Of a stretch of DNA of 64,000 nucleotides, positions 9,299-18,618 are shown piece by piece. Each line of letters opens with the position of its first letter. The stretch's first letter is position 1. A program made the translations under genes and the position numbers. Source of the DNA: Pirellula sp. SH-Sr6A (lineage in GTDB: Bacteria > Planctomycetota > Planctomycetia > Pirellulales > Pirellulaceae); assembly GCF_001610875.1 (NCBI RefSeq), contig NZ_CP011272.1, forward strand, positions 2,151,988 to 2,215,987, written 5' to 3'. Below the pieces are notes generated by a model that saw only the letters and a list, made by a program, of their open reading frames with translations, was not told the origin of the DNA and did not search any database.

Positions 9299-10714
9299 CT
9301 ACACCCCAAAACCCATCGAGGATTCCACCGAACTCCGTTGCGTCAACATACCCACGGAGTCCGTGATGTTGTTCCACACCTCCACACATCCACCCAACTG
9401 ATCGGGCGTCTTATCGGGGTCTTTCAAAATCGAGACCAACGCCTGAGCAAGGGCATCTCGGTACTTCGAAGCGTGAGCGAACCGAATCGCGAGTGTTAAG
9501 GGTTCAAGCCTCTGTTCTCGGTTGCAAACGTTGTAATAAGCCCGTACGTCTGATTGGATCAGATCCGGATTCGGTTGGCCTGGCCAGCGTTCGACTTGAT
9601 TCGTCCGTTTCGCAAACGCGTCCCGTTGCTCCGCTTCAGATAACCAAGCGACAAATTGTGCTGCGACCGATGTCTGTCGCGTTTTCCTGCCAATCGAGGC
9701 ATGGAAACCAAGACAATGGTTGGTAGCGAGCTTGCAACAGCGGATGGCGTCACGGTTCTCGCTTTCATTGGGGAGATCGAGTGAACGGGGAGGGAATGCA
9801 ATAGTGAGAAGAGCCCCATCCCCTTTGGATGTAGTCAGTTCCTTCCAGGCGTCCGAGTGCGTCGAGAGCATGGTTGATGGAAATAACTCCGCTAGTCGGA
9901 CGAGAACATTGGCGGCCAGCAGAAACTCCTCCGTGAGGAGTCTCGGTTGCAATCGGGTCAAGTCGAAGAGTCCTCGCCGCTTGGCATTCGTCGTAGCTGC
10001 AATCCATAAAAAGCGATCGACCAGTGCATCTTTTTGTTCCGAACTTAAAGCTTCCAATGTTCCGCGCCAGTTACTTTCCGAAGGTGCTGTCCGTTCGGAT
10101 ACGGCTTTGAAAATCCCATTCCATGTCTCTGCCGCCGCGGTCGTTCTGTCCTCAACGGGCTTGATGGTGTCTTCGAGTCGATCCAAGGAATCGATGGGGA
10201 CATTTCGTCCTGCCAGGGTCAGTAGCGGCGCGCCCAAAGGAAGTCCGTAGTAAGACTCGCCATATCGTGCGGCCAGTCGCCATCGCGCCGGCCAAGACTC
10301 AATTGTTCCGCCCGACTCCCCCACAGATTCCGAATCCGATTGATAGGGTTTCCCCGCTGCAGCGGTCGGCAAGGGAATGATCCGTTCGCTTGCGACCCAG
10401 TCACCCAACAAGTGTGCGGGGTAAATCCACACGTCCGTAGAATCGGCTGGACGAAGAGCGGCTTGTTGCGACGTAACGGATTCGATTTGGATCGGCTGCT
10501 CAGAAAAGGCCTGCCAACGCAGCAACAACTCATCGGAAAACGGGCCGTCGACCACAACAATTTGGAGAGGGGGACGATCCTTTGCCTGAAGCGTTTTGGA
10601 AGCAGGTTCTTTCTTGCCGTCGTTTCGAAAGAAATCGCATCCCGAGACCGTGACCACGGCGGATGCAACGAGACCGCCGACCAACCTTCGACGCGCGGGA
10701 ATCGGATACTGCAT
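9299..10714 (-). CDS. Lipoprotein resembling an extracellular solute-binding protein
   Basis: A 471-residue protein. Starting at ATG 10714 gives a basic N-region (PARRRLVGG), a hydrophobic stretch and the lipobox VSGC, so it should be lipidated and exported; the longer frame from 10825 would bury this signal. The body loosely resembles periplasmic binding proteins of ABC importers (LQIVVVDGPFSDELLLRWQ, then YYGLPLGAPLL). No permease or ATPase genes are nearby, so transport is not assured. It sits directly upstream of the RlmI-like gene and is divergent from the xylulokinase gene, so a role in sugar sensing or binding is possible but unproven. Confidence 0.7.
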   Translation of the reverse strand: MQYPIPARRRLVGGLVASAVVTVSGCDFFRNDGKKEPASKTLQAKDRPPLQIVVVDGPFSDELLLRWQAFSEQPIQIESVTSQQAALRPADSTDVWIYPAHLLGDWVASERIIPLPTAAAGKPYQSDSESVGESGGTIESWPARWRLAARYGESYYGLPLGAPLLTLAGRNVPIDSLDRLEDTIKPVEDRTTAAAETWNGIFKAVSERTAPSESNWRGTLEALSSEQKDALVDRFLWIAATTNAKRRGLFDLTRLQPRLLTEEFLLAANVLVRLAELFPSTMLSTHSDAWKELTTSKGDGALLTIAFPPRSLDLPNESENRDAIRCCKLATNHCLGFHASIGRKTRQTSVAAQFVAWLSEAEQRDAFAKRTNQVERWPGQPNPDLIQSDVRAYYNVCNREQRLEPLTLAIRFAHASKYRDALAQALVSILKDPDKTPDQLGGCVEVWNNITDSVGMLTQRSSVESSMGFGV

Positions 10715-10870
10715 AGTTGGAGAGCCAGAAATTGGGCGGCCGAGGATAGTACTGCAAAACAAGATTCGCCAGTATAGTATCGAGCCGGGAACTATTCTAT
10801 TCCCAAGGCGTCGGACTTCATCCAACTACCCTGTCCATCCTCTTCTCAACATTCAGTCGCAAAACACAAC

Positions 10871-12391
10871 ATGGGATACTACATCGGAATCGATATCGGA
10901 ACATCGGGAACCAAGAGCCTTCTGATCGATGAACAAGGGTCGATTCTGGCAGAATCCTCCGCGGAATATCCAGTCCATATGCCAAAGCCACTTTGGACCG
11001 AACAGGATCCGGAGGATTGGTGGCAAGCGGTCAAGAAGACCGTGAAAGGAGTTGTCAAAGCGGGCAAAGTCAAAAAGGGGGATGTGAAAGCAATCGGACT
11101 TTCCGGACAGATGCATGGATCTGTCTTCTTGAATAAAAAAGGAAAGGTGATTCGCAAGGCTTTGCTTTGGAACGACCAACGAACCGTCGCCGAATGCCAA
11201 GAAATCACCCAGCGGGCGGGTGGACGCGAAGCATTGATCGAGATGGTTGCCAATCCCGCGCTGACCGGATTTACCGCCCCCAAACTTCTTTGGTTGCGCA
11301 ATCACGAACCCAAGAATTACGACAATCTCGCACACTTGCTTCTTCCCAAAGATGAGATTCGTCGGCGATTGACAGGAGAGCTTGCAACGGATGCGAGCGA
11401 TGCGAGCGGCATGCTATTGCTGGATGTGAAGAAGCGAAACTGGTCGACCGAACTTTTGAACAAACTCGATATCGATCCGAGTATCCTCGCGAGAGTTTTC
11501 GAATCGGAACAAGTCACCGGGACGCTGCTCCCTGAAGTTGCTACCGAACTAGGCCTTTCACCGGAGTGCAAGGTGGTCGGCGGGGCGGGGGATTGCGCGG
11601 CTGGAGCGGTTGGAAATGGGATTGTCAAACAAGGCGTCTTGACAGCGTCCCTGGGAACATCAGGAGTCATGTTCTGCCATAGCGATGAACCTCAATACGA
11701 TAAACAGGGACGGCTTCATACGTTTTGCCACGCCGTTCACGGAAAGTGGCACATGATGGGGGTTACCCTGTCCGCGGCGGGATCGCTGCAGTGGTTCGTC
11801 AACCAACTCTGCTGCGAATTGGCTAAGAACAAGAAGATCGATCCGTATGCGATCATCAATGAAGAAGCGGCCGCGGTAGCAGCTGGTGCGGAGGGGCTTT
11901 ACTTCTTGCCGTACCTTGCCGGGGAAAGAACCCCTCATGCAGACCCGCACGCGCGAGGTTGTTTCATCGGATTGACGAACAAACACGGACGTGGGCATAT
12001 GGCTCGTTCGGTGATGGAGGGGGTAGCCTATTCCCTGCGAGAAAGTCTCGACATCTTGGGGCAACTCCAAGTACCAGTCAAAGAGATTCGAGTCAGTGGT
12101 GGCGGTGCCAAGAGCCCACTATGGAAACAGATTCTCGCGGATTGCTTTGGCCAGAAGGCTTGTACGATCAATGCCGAGCAAGGCCCTGCATTCGGAGTGG
12201 CGCTGCTAGCTGCAGTCGGCGATGGCGCGTACAGGAATATCGAGGAGGCCTGCAAAGCGACGATCCATGTCGTGGATCGGGTGCCACCACGCAAGGCATC
12301 GCAAAAGACGTATGACGCAGGGTTCCCAATCTACCAATCGCTTTACCAAGCACTCCGCGAGCGTTTTGAAGCACTTGGAAAACTATCATGA
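10871..12391 (+). CDS. xylB: Xylulokinase (FGGY carbohydrate kinase)
   Basis: A 506-residue kinase that phosphorylates D-xylulose to xylulose 5-phosphate. The N-terminal phosphate-binding motif DIGTSGTKS is at residues 8-16, the substrate motif SGQMHG at about 78-83, and the catalytic-base region GGAGDCAAGAVGNG places Asp at residue 241. The C-terminal ADP-binding motif RVSGGGAKSPLWKQILAD is complete. Length and motif order match XylB rather than glycerol or ribulose kinases. No xylose isomerase gene is in the window. The gene is followed 22 bp later by rsmE on the same strand. Confidence 0.93.
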   Translation: MGYYIGIDIGTSGTKSLLIDEQGSILAESSAEYPVHMPKPLWTEQDPEDWWQAVKKTVKGVVKAGKVKKGDVKAIGLSGQMHGSVFLNKKGKVIRKALLWNDQRTVAECQEITQRAGGREALIEMVANPALTGFTAPKLLWLRNHEPKNYDNLAHLLLPKDEIRRRLTGELATDASDASGMLLLDVKKRNWSTELLNKLDIDPSILARVFESEQVTGTLLPEVATELGLSPECKVVGGAGDCAAGAVGNGIVKQGVLTASLGTSGVMFCHSDEPQYDKQGRLHTFCHAVHGKWHMMGVTLSAAGSLQWFVNQLCCELAKNKKIDPYAIINEEAAAVAAGAEGLYFLPYLAGERTPHADPHARGCFIGLTNKHGRGHMARSVMEGVAYSLRESLDILGQLQVPVKEIRVSGGGAKSPLWKQILADCFGQKACTINAEQGPAFGVALLAAVGDGAYRNIEEACKATIHVVDRVPPRKASQKTYDAGFPIYQSLYQALRERFEALGKLS

Positions 12392-12413
12392 TCGAACGTA
12401 GTCGGGAGAGATC

Positions 12414-13178
12414 ATGACGATCCATCGCTTCTTCGTGGATGAAATCCAATCGGGTGGCGTGCAACAGGTCGAAGGCCCCGAAGCGCATCACGCATTGAAA
12501 GTGCTTCGAGTGCGCGAGAACGATCAGGTCGAACTGTTTGATGGACAGGGGAACGTCGCGCTGGCAAAAGTTGTTGCCCTCGCGAAACGTGACTTCGAGG
12601 TCGCGATCGAGTCCCGGGCGTTTGAGCCTCGCGACAGCGACGGGCGAATCCATTTCGCTGTTTGTTTGCCCAAAGGGGATCGGCAGCGAAGCGTTGTCGA
12701 AAAGTTGGTGGAACTGGGAGTCGATTCGCTGATCCCACTACATAGTCGCTTCACCGTGGCCGAAATAGATCGCGACAACAGCGAACGACTGGAACGCTAC
12801 GCGTTGGAATCTTGCAAGCAATGCCAGCGCAACCGAAGGCTTGCTATACGACCTCCAGAAAAGCTCGCCAATCTGGAACCGATCATTCGAAAGTTGCGTG
12901 ACTCGGGAGGATCCGTCTGGATTTTACATCCGGGAGGGCACGATGCGTTCCAACTTCAGCGTGAACCTGAAGGCATGCGCTTGGCATCTCAACAGCACCT
13001 GTTTTTAGTCGGCCCCGAAGGAGGCTTTGGTGAGGATGAAGTTGAACGATGCGAAAAGTTCGGTGCGATCCGCCTGGGACTCGGTAGTCGCATCTTGCGA
13101 GTCGAAACAGCCGTCGCAGCCGCAGCCGTTTTAGCGCAGACATTTCTACATACCCCGCACTCCCAAGTCGAAAGGTAA
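12414..13178 (+). CDS. rsmE: 16S rRNA (uracil-1498-N3)-methyltransferase
   Basis: A 254-residue SPOUT-class methyltransferase that modifies U1498 of 16S rRNA. The N-terminal PUA-like domain begins MTIHRFFVDEI and contains HHALKVLRVRENDQV. The SPOUT trefoil knot is marked by LFLVGPEGGFGEDEVE and LGSRILRVETA near the C-terminus. Length matches the family. It may be transcribed with xylB upstream, a pairing of convenience rather than pathway. Confidence 0.95.
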   Translation: MTIHRFFVDEIQSGGVQQVEGPEAHHALKVLRVRENDQVELFDGQGNVALAKVVALAKRDFEVAIESRAFEPRDSDGRIHFAVCLPKGDRQRSVVEKLVELGVDSLIPLHSRFTVAEIDRDNSERLERYALESCKQCQRNRRLAIRPPEKLANLEPIIRKLRDSGGSVWILHPGGHDAFQLQREPEGMRLASQQHLFLVGPEGGFGEDEVERCEKFGAIRLGLGSRILRVETAVAAAAVLAQTFLHTPHSQVER

Positions 13179-13199
13179 CTTCCGTCGAACCGTTGGTAT

Positions 13200-13829
13200 T
13201 TAATTGCCGGAGGGAGCGGTTCGGTTTCGATCGTACAGATAAGGATTCAATGTGGGATCGTTGTACATTTTGAACTGTCGGTACGTCCGATGTTGCTTTA
13301 ACCCTGCATAGATATCTGCCAGCAATTCCCGCAGGGAGTTGCTCAATTCATCCCGTTGCAATCGGCAAATCGCCAAACGGGTCATGACCTTATCGCGATG
13401 GGACTGATCGACATCGGTACGCTGAAGTTGTTCGTCCAGGTGATAGATGCGAAGAGCCAGGATCGAGAGTCGGTCTATTGCGCTCCCCGGCGTCTCGGTG
13501 TTGAGTTTTGCCGTCGACAGAGGCTGAATGGATCGGCGTTCGAGATCTTCCGTAATCCAGTCATCTAGTTTTTCGATCCAGTCATTACGGAGCTGGTTGT
13601 AGCGATCGATATTCCGTTTGACTTGCGCGATTTGTGCATCCGAAACATCGGGGCTTCGTGCGATATCCTCTTCGTGCCATAACAAATAGTTGAACTGATG
13701 TTGCTGGCACGCGATGGATTGAATCGCTTCTTTTCCGTGTGATGGTTCGAATGGATTATCGATCGGGTTTTGATGCCACTGTGCAACCGTATCGGATTGC
13801 ATCGTCAAAACTTCTGAAATGTCGATCAT
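13200..13829 (-). CDS. DUF4254 domain-containing protein
   Basis: A 209-residue soluble protein of the DUF4254 family, recognised by HQFNYLLWHEEDIARS, a long helical middle with NRYNQLRNDW-like spacing, and the ending FKMYNDPTLNPYLY. ATG 13829 was chosen because longer starts would run into the upstream gene, whose stop is at 13868-13870; M9 (13805) is also possible. The protein is almost all alpha-helical. No function is established for the family. It lies 38 bp downstream of the large YhaN-like gene and is probably co-transcribed with it. Confidence 0.8.
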   Translation of the reverse strand: MIDISEVLTMQSDTVAQWHQNPIDNPFEPSHGKEAIQSIACQQHQFNYLLWHEEDIARSPDVSDAQIAQVKRNIDRYNQLRNDWIEKLDDWITEDLERRSIQPLSTAKLNTETPGSAIDRLSILALRIYHLDEQLQRTDVDQSHRDKVMTRLAICRLQRDELSNSLRELLADIYAGLKQHRTYRQFKMYNDPTLNPYLYDRNRTAPSGN

Positions 13830-13867
13830 GGCGGGAGCGTCTTGGTTCTCGGAGGCGGTTAGATGGA

Positions 13868-16843
13868 TTAAGCCGCACGAACAGCGCGACAGTTTTGTGC
13901 CCAATGAATCCATTCTTGCACTTCTTCACGGGTCGGCGCGTCGGACCCTCGCAGGATGCGAACCCCCGCTTTGCTGCTTGCAAATCGAGCAACTTTTTCG
14001 AACAGCGTCTCCAGATCTGCACTCCCGAGTTCCTCTGCTTCCACGATGCCGACTGCGACGATGAGTTGCGCGTCATGCCCACGCAGGTTCGGTACTCGGC
14101 AGACCAAAAGGGCTTGTCGCTGCCAATCTCGGACAGTCTCCTCGGAGACATTTTTTTCTTCGAGTTGCGATGCGATGGTTTCGGCCGAACTGGCCAAGAG
14201 GTCGCCGACGGTCTGAATGGAAATAGCGGCTAGCTTTGATGCCATTTTGGGACCGATGCTAGGAGCATCGACCACCGCGCTTTCGGTGTCCAAGTAGAAC
14301 TTCCAACGCGAGTTCATGGAATTCGTTTGACCCGTTCGTCCATGCATGGGTTGTTTCGGTTCTCGCATTTCGCGATCACTGGAAACATCCGTTTTTGCGG
14401 TGCGTTCTTCGCGGAGACGAGGTTCGAACGTTCGGATGCGAGGACCGGCATCGGTGCGATGAAAGTCGGTGGGCGAGCGATCGAGATCCGGTGCGGATCG
14501 TCGACGCTTGGTCGATCGTTTCATCGATGCGACCCATTCTCGGATCCGATTGACTTCGAATGATCTCGCATTCCGCAGAAGCTCTTGACCGCTGCCGCTG
14601 CGAAGGAAGGTGTCGACACGATCCACCAATTGGCTCGGCTCGAGATCCCGCAGCATGTGCGATCGAGTGATACCGCACCCCACGAGAACCCTGGCATCGA
14701 AAGGTCGGAGCATCGTGGTAGCGGTCATCAATTCGGCGACACACTGCAAATAGTAAATCAGATTTTCATCCGTCCGCATGGCGACCCCGAGAGACTCCGG
14801 AGGAGTTCGGAGCAAGTCGCCGACGCGATGCACGCCGGCTTGAAGGAATCGAACGGCCAGGGCAGGATCCACCGTGGGGACTTGATCGATCGGGCTGTCT
14901 AGGTGCAGATGAAATTTGCTATTTCGTACGCCGATGGGTGCAGGACGCACGCCAACAGGTCTAGCCAACCCACTTGCATGCGTATCCACCGTGTTCCACC
15001 ACGAGGTCTCATCCGATTCGTTCGCCCAACCGCTTAGCTGACGATTGATATCGGCGTAATCTTGAGCGGAGTTATAGAAGGGAACAAAGTAGCCGCTATT
15101 CACCGTTTCCCGCGAGGTGGTATCGATGGCCACGTTCGGTGCAGTCTGGTGTAACGCAGGATGGATGCCTAGGTCTTCGAAACTATCCATGGAATAGCTT
15201 GGCCGAGCGTAACGAAGGATCTCGTGCATTCGGCAGACCGTTCCGCCATGCGCGGCGATCCGACGAGCAATAAATTCATCATGTGTCGCCATCAAGATTT
15301 GGCGACCATCGCGTGCGAACCCAGCGAGCACGTGCAGGATTTGCTCTAGCGCCTCGCCTCGGAAGACTTCGATGGAATGGTCGAAAAGGAAAGGGATTCG
15401 ACCGATCCGAGGAACCGCTCGTTCCGCGATCGCCAATCGGATTGCCAAGTCCACCAATCGTCGCTGTCGAGAATCTGCTGCAGGCAATCGACGGTCGTAG
15501 TAAGTGTCTCGACCAATCTGTTCATTCGAGGGGGTATCAAAGTCGGCGGGCGTCTCCGTGCCACGGAGATAGGAAGACTCGACCGCCCAAGGTGGAAGCT
15601 GGCGCGCTGCACCGGCCGTGAGTTCACGCAAGTATTTTTCCGCCAACGGAATCAAAGAGCCTTCGGAAGTTCGGCGATAGGGGGATCTTGTACGCAGGTG
15701 CGATTGGACTTCGCCAAGCCGTCTGTGCCATTGCGCTCTGCGATCCCATCGCTTCAGCATCTCTTCGGCGTGGGCCAGTTGCAGTCGCAATTGCGAATCG
15801 TCCCAGCTTGGGGCCATCGTCGATGTCGGGACGGATTGAGCGTGCTGCAATTGAAGCTCGACATCCGCCTTCTCAGCGTTGAGTTTCTCAAGTCTGCTAC
15901 GGACACGGTTCAACTCGGACGAGAAATCGCTCGATTGGGGACGGTCGGCACGGGCGCGAGGATAGACGACATGATCCGAAACGCCGCTACGAAACGCCTC
16001 CAGGCTCGAAGCCTCGTGGTCTTGAACCGAATCCAACTTCGCATTGGCTTCCGCGACGATCAGATCTTGGTGAGTGTTTTTCAGGTGGGAGAGTTCGACA
16101 TGAATCGTCGCGAGTCGTTCGCGGAGGCCCGTGAGGATCGAATGCTGGGTTCGTTCCGTGAGACGACTGGGACGGTGATTGGCATGGTGGATGTGCTCGA
16201 TCTCAGCCAGGATTCGGTCCCGTTCCAATGCCCACCAAGCCCGATCGTGATCGACGGCATCGGCATTGCGGAGTCGATCGAGCAAATCCCGTTCTTCTGC
16301 TTTCAGGCTCTGATAGCCCTCATCGAGTTCGTTCCGAGCGGGAGCGTGGACACCGAGCCGGCTGGCGGACCACCAAAGTTTCTCCGGTGAAACGCTTCCG
16401 AGCGCGCTGCAAAACAACATCCCGAGAATATCGCCTCGTAATTCATCCCAACGCGCATCCCCGTCGTCCCCTTCCCAAAAAATGTTCCCCAAACCGCGAA
16501 TGCGATCCCGGTCGCCTTCGTGCAGAGTGTGCTGAGAAGGATGCAGCGGGGAGTTCACAAAGCCTCCGGGGAGCATGGCGGAGCCACCAGCGAAAGACAT
16601 TTGCCTTACGTGTCCCGTCGCGTCGACCCATTGCATGGAACCATCGATCGATTCGCCTTCTTCGGTTTCGAAGACTTCGTTGACGTAATTGCCACGAAAG
16701 AGAATGCTTCGAACGAAACGCGCCATCGTGGCGCTGCCTCCTTGCAGGGGGGCGTAAACGGCGTTCAGGCCACCTCCTAAAGGTCCAACTTGCAGATGGG
16801 CTGCGGCATTTTTACGGTCGATATCCAAGCGGATCAAATGCAT
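13868..16843 (-). CDS. SMC/YhaN-like protein with degenerate ATPase motifs and DUF4332 C-terminus
   Basis: A 991-residue protein built like a YhaN/RecF-type SMC-family ATPase. It has an N-terminal nucleotide-binding half, a coiled-coil-prone middle (about residues 180-390), a C-terminal half-site (about 458-540) and two helix-hairpin-helix regions of DUF4332 type (about 655-770 and 858-985). The active site is eroded. Residues 31-40 read APLQGGSATM where a P-loop would have GxxGxGKST, so the Lys is lost. The Walker B region is PFLFDHSIEVF without the DD/DE pair, and the signature motif is also altered. The switch-like His in ATHDE remains. It may bind DNA or partners without hydrolysing ATP. 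The DUF4254 gene follows. Confidence 0.8.
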   Translation of the reverse strand: MHLIRLDIDRKNAAAHLQVGPLGGGLNAVYAPLQGGSATMARFVRSILFRGNYVNEVFETEEGESIDGSMQWVDATGHVRQMSFAGGSAMLPGGFVNSPLHPSQHTLHEGDRDRIRGLGNIFWEGDDGDARWDELRGDILGMLFCSALGSVSPEKLWWSASRLGVHAPARNELDEGYQSLKAEERDLLDRLRNADAVDHDRAWWALERDRILAEIEHIHHANHRPSRLTERTQHSILTGLRERLATIHVELSHLKNTHQDLIVAEANAKLDSVQDHEASSLEAFRSGVSDHVVYPRARADRPQSSDFSSELNRVRSRLEKLNAEKADVELQLQHAQSVPTSTMAPSWDDSQLRLQLAHAEEMLKRWDRRAQWHRRLGEVQSHLRTRSPYRRTSEGSLIPLAEKYLRELTAGAARQLPPWAVESSYLRGTETPADFDTPSNEQIGRDTYYDRRLPAADSRQRRLVDLAIRLAIAERAVPRIGRIPFLFDHSIEVFRGEALEQILHVLAGFARDGRQILMATHDEFIARRIAAHGGTVCRMHEILRYARPSYSMDSFEDLGIHPALHQTAPNVAIDTTSRETVNSGYFVPFYNSAQDYADINRQLSGWANESDETSWWNTVDTHASGLARPVGVRPAPIGVRNSKFHLHLDSPIDQVPTVDPALAVRFLQAGVHRVGDLLRTPPESLGVAMRTDENLIYYLQCVAELMTATTMLRPFDARVLVGCGITRSHMLRDLEPSQLVDRVDTFLRSGSGQELLRNARSFEVNRIREWVASMKRSTKRRRSAPDLDRSPTDFHRTDAGPRIRTFEPRLREERTAKTDVSSDREMREPKQPMHGRTGQTNSMNSRWKFYLDTESAVVDAPSIGPKMASKLAAISIQTVGDLLASSAETIASQLEEKNVSEETVRDWQRQALLVCRVPNLRGHDAQLIVAVGIVEAEELGSADLETLFEKVARFASSKAGVRILRGSDAPTREEVQEWIHWAQNCRAVRAA

Positions 16844-17002
16844 CGTAGGGCTCCTCCCTCTCCATTACGCTTCATTTCAGGCGTTCATCCTCGAACGCAT
16901 GTTGGGTCTTTGAGGAGCCTAGCAGAACCGGGCAGACTGGGTAAAGATCAGTTGGATGCACGAATTCGTTGAAAGTTGAGAGGTTACGCGATTTGAGGGG
17001 GT

Positions 17003-17011
17003 TGGTATACT
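17003..17011 (+). promoter_or_regulatory. Candidate extended -10 promoter
   Basis: TG at 17003-17004, one base, then TATACT at 17006-17011 forms an extended -10 element in the divergent region before fabH. No good -35 hexamer is visible at the right spacing, as is usual for extended -10 promoters. A start here would leave a leader of about 120 nt before the fabH ATG, containing the tandem repeats at 17067-17114. Confidence 0.35.
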
Positions 17012-17066
17012 TTGCCCCTTTGGGTCTCTGCTCTCGGGTCGCAATCCTCGCTTTCCCGTGAGCCTT

Positions 17067-17114
17067 GTCATCGGTGGGCTAGATCATCGGTAGGCATGGT
17101 CATCGAAGGGCCCT
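17067..17114 (+). repeat. Three imperfect 16-bp tandem repeats in the fabH leader
   Basis: Units GTCATCGGTGGGCTAG (17067), ATCATCGGTAGGCATG (17083) and GTCATCGAAGGGCCCT (17099) follow each other in exact 16-bp phase, and a fourth partial unit begins GTCATT at 17115. They end about 20 bp before the fabH start. A 16-bp phase does not match one helical turn, so this may be repeat-slippage sequence or a regulatory array. Confidence 0.6.
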
Positions 17115-17138
17115 GTCATTCCGCACCGTAGAATTCGC

Positions 17139-18200
17139 ATGGCTAGCATATCCACCTCGGACCAAAGCAACTTGAGTCGAAGCGGGCGTGGACGCGTTGC
17201 CGCTTGCCCGGGAGTTCAGGTCGCTGCAACGGGTTCTTATGCCCCGGAGCAGATTGTCACCAACGAAGATCTTGCGGTGTTGGGATGCGATAGCGAGTGG
17301 ATCGTGCAGAGAACGGGGATTGAACAACGTCGCCGAGCAGCTGCCGATGAAGCCACGAGCGACCTTGCATACCACGCCGCGATCGATTGCCTGCAATCTG
17401 CCAACCTATCTCCCAGCGACGTTGATTTGATCGTCTGCGCGACGATCACCCCCGATTACGTGACGCCGAGCACTGCATGTTTGCTCCAAAAACGGCTCGG
17501 CTGCGTCGCTCCTGCATTCGATGTCAACGCGGCGTGCGCGGGCTTTATGGTTGGAATGGTTACTGCAGCGCAGTTTGTCCGAACGGGGGCGGCTCGCAAT
17601 GCGCTCGTGGTCGGGAGCGAGATCATGAGCCGCACGGTGGACGCGACCGATGTGAAGACCTATCCGCTGTTCGGGGACGGAGCAGGTGCCGCACTGCTGC
17701 AGCCCATCGAACCCGATGACGGATCGCCCGGCCACACCGGCAACGGACTGATTCGATTCACCTTGGGGTCGGAAGGGGATCCCGCAGCATTGTGCATACC
17801 AGGCGGGGGATCTCGCGAACCCCTCAGCCCCCAGTCGATAACCGAAGGCCGACAGTATCTGCAAATGGACGGCCGTTCGGTGTTCAAGTGGGCCGTTCGA
17901 ATTGTTGAAGACAGCTTGAACGACGTCTTAGTCGACGCGGGAGTCAGTCCCTGCGAGATCGATTTGGTCATCCTTCACCAAGCGAACATTCGCATCCTCG
18001 ACGCGGCGATCGGACATTTTGCGATCCCACGCGATCGCATGTTCGTCAATTTGGACCGATTTGGTAACACGTCCGCTGCCAGCATCCCATTGGCTCTCGA
18101 TCAAGCGGTCAAGGCCGGGCGTCTCCAGCGCGGCAATCTCGTTCTCCTATGCGGATTCGGAGCCGGGCTTTCGTGGGGAACTTGCCTCCTCCGCTGGTAA
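17139..18200 (+). CDS. fabH: 3-oxoacyl-ACP synthase III (KAS III)
   Basis: A 353-residue enzyme that condenses an acyl-CoA primer with malonyl-ACP to start fatty-acid synthesis. The catalytic Cys133 lies in DVNAACAGF, the His in ILHQANIRI and the Asn in RFGNTSAASIPLAL, so the Cys-His-Asn triad is complete. The oxyanion/glycine end GFGAGLSWG is also present. The N-terminus has about 25 extra polar residues before VAATGSYAPEQ, so a later start is possible, but no better in-frame ATG was seen. It stands alone here, without plsX, fabD or fabG beside it. Confidence 0.94.
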   Translation: MASISTSDQSNLSRSGRGRVAACPGVQVAATGSYAPEQIVTNEDLAVLGCDSEWIVQRTGIEQRRRAAADEATSDLAYHAAIDCLQSANLSPSDVDLIVCATITPDYVTPSTACLLQKRLGCVAPAFDVNAACAGFMVGMVTAAQFVRTGAARNALVVGSEIMSRTVDATDVKTYPLFGDGAGAALLQPIEPDDGSPGHTGNGLIRFTLGSEGDPAALCIPGGGSREPLSPQSITEGRQYLQMDGRSVFKWAVRIVEDSLNDVLVDAGVSPCEIDLVILHQANIRILDAAIGHFAIPRDRMFVNLDRFGNTSAASIPLALDQAVKAGRLQRGNLVLLCGFGAGLSWGTCLLRW

Positions 18201-18326
18201 CGTCTGTTACGACAATTCCCTCTCTCCCGCATCTTGCACTGGATGCATCCGTGGCACGGATTCCTGCATGGTGCACCGCCATGCGCCGCCGTGCGATTTT
18301 TTCAATCGGACAACCGGAGTCTTCCA

Positions 18327-18605
18327 CTAGGGTTCTGCGTGTTGGCCATCGCCTTCCTTTCTATCGGTGTCTCTACCGCTATCCGGATGCTGACCTTCGT
18401 TGCCTGTCGCATCCTTTGGTCCAAGAGTGGGCGATGGACCGGGAGAAGCCGTGGGCTTGGGGTACCTCCCAGCCTTTTTGAGGGCATGCGTGAGCAAGGT
18501 CTCTATTTGGGAGTTGGTACTGCGCAACTCCTCCTCGGCCCAGCGACGGAGTGCGTCGAGGGTTTCTGGAGGAAGTCGCAGTAGGAAGGAATCCCGCTTA
18601 GCCAT
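18327..18605 (-). CDS. Arc-family ribbon-helix-helix DNA-binding protein
   Basis: A 92-residue protein. Residues 5-45 form a ribbon-helix-helix domain of Arc type (SFLLRLPPETLDALRRWAEE, then STNSQIETLLTHALKKAGR), with the beta strand that would contact the DNA major groove as a dimer. The rest (about 48-92) is Pro/Gly/Asp-rich and probably disordered. It starts 13 bp after the stop of the SPFH gene, so the two are one operon, a pairing I know from other bacteria. The perfect-arm palindrome on the operon promoter (19630-19646) is an obvious candidate site for it. Confidence 0.85.
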   Translation of the reverse strand: MAKRDSFLLRLPPETLDALRRWAEEELRSTNSQIETLLTHALKKAGRYPKPTASPGPSPTLGPKDATGNEGQHPDSGRDTDRKEGDGQHAEP

Positions 18606-18618
18606 CGAGCCCGATCCG

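Noticed and set aside
10787-10804. GGGAA-N8-TTCCC inverted repeat between the lipoprotein gene and xylB
   Set aside because: Arms are only 5 bp; such matches are expected by chance.
13735-13755. GGTTCGA-type sequence resembling a tRNA T-loop
   Set aside because: It lies in the DUF4254 coding region with no cloverleaf around it; no tRNA was found in the window.
15377-16390. 337-residue open frame on the plus strand
   Set aside because: It is the antisense shadow of the 991-residue YhaN-like gene, has no domain and no ribosome-binding site.
18250-18266. TGGCACGGATTCCTGC, resembling a sigma-54 promoter
   Set aside because: The GC of the -12 element is one base too far from the GG of the -24 element, and the site lies between convergent genes.
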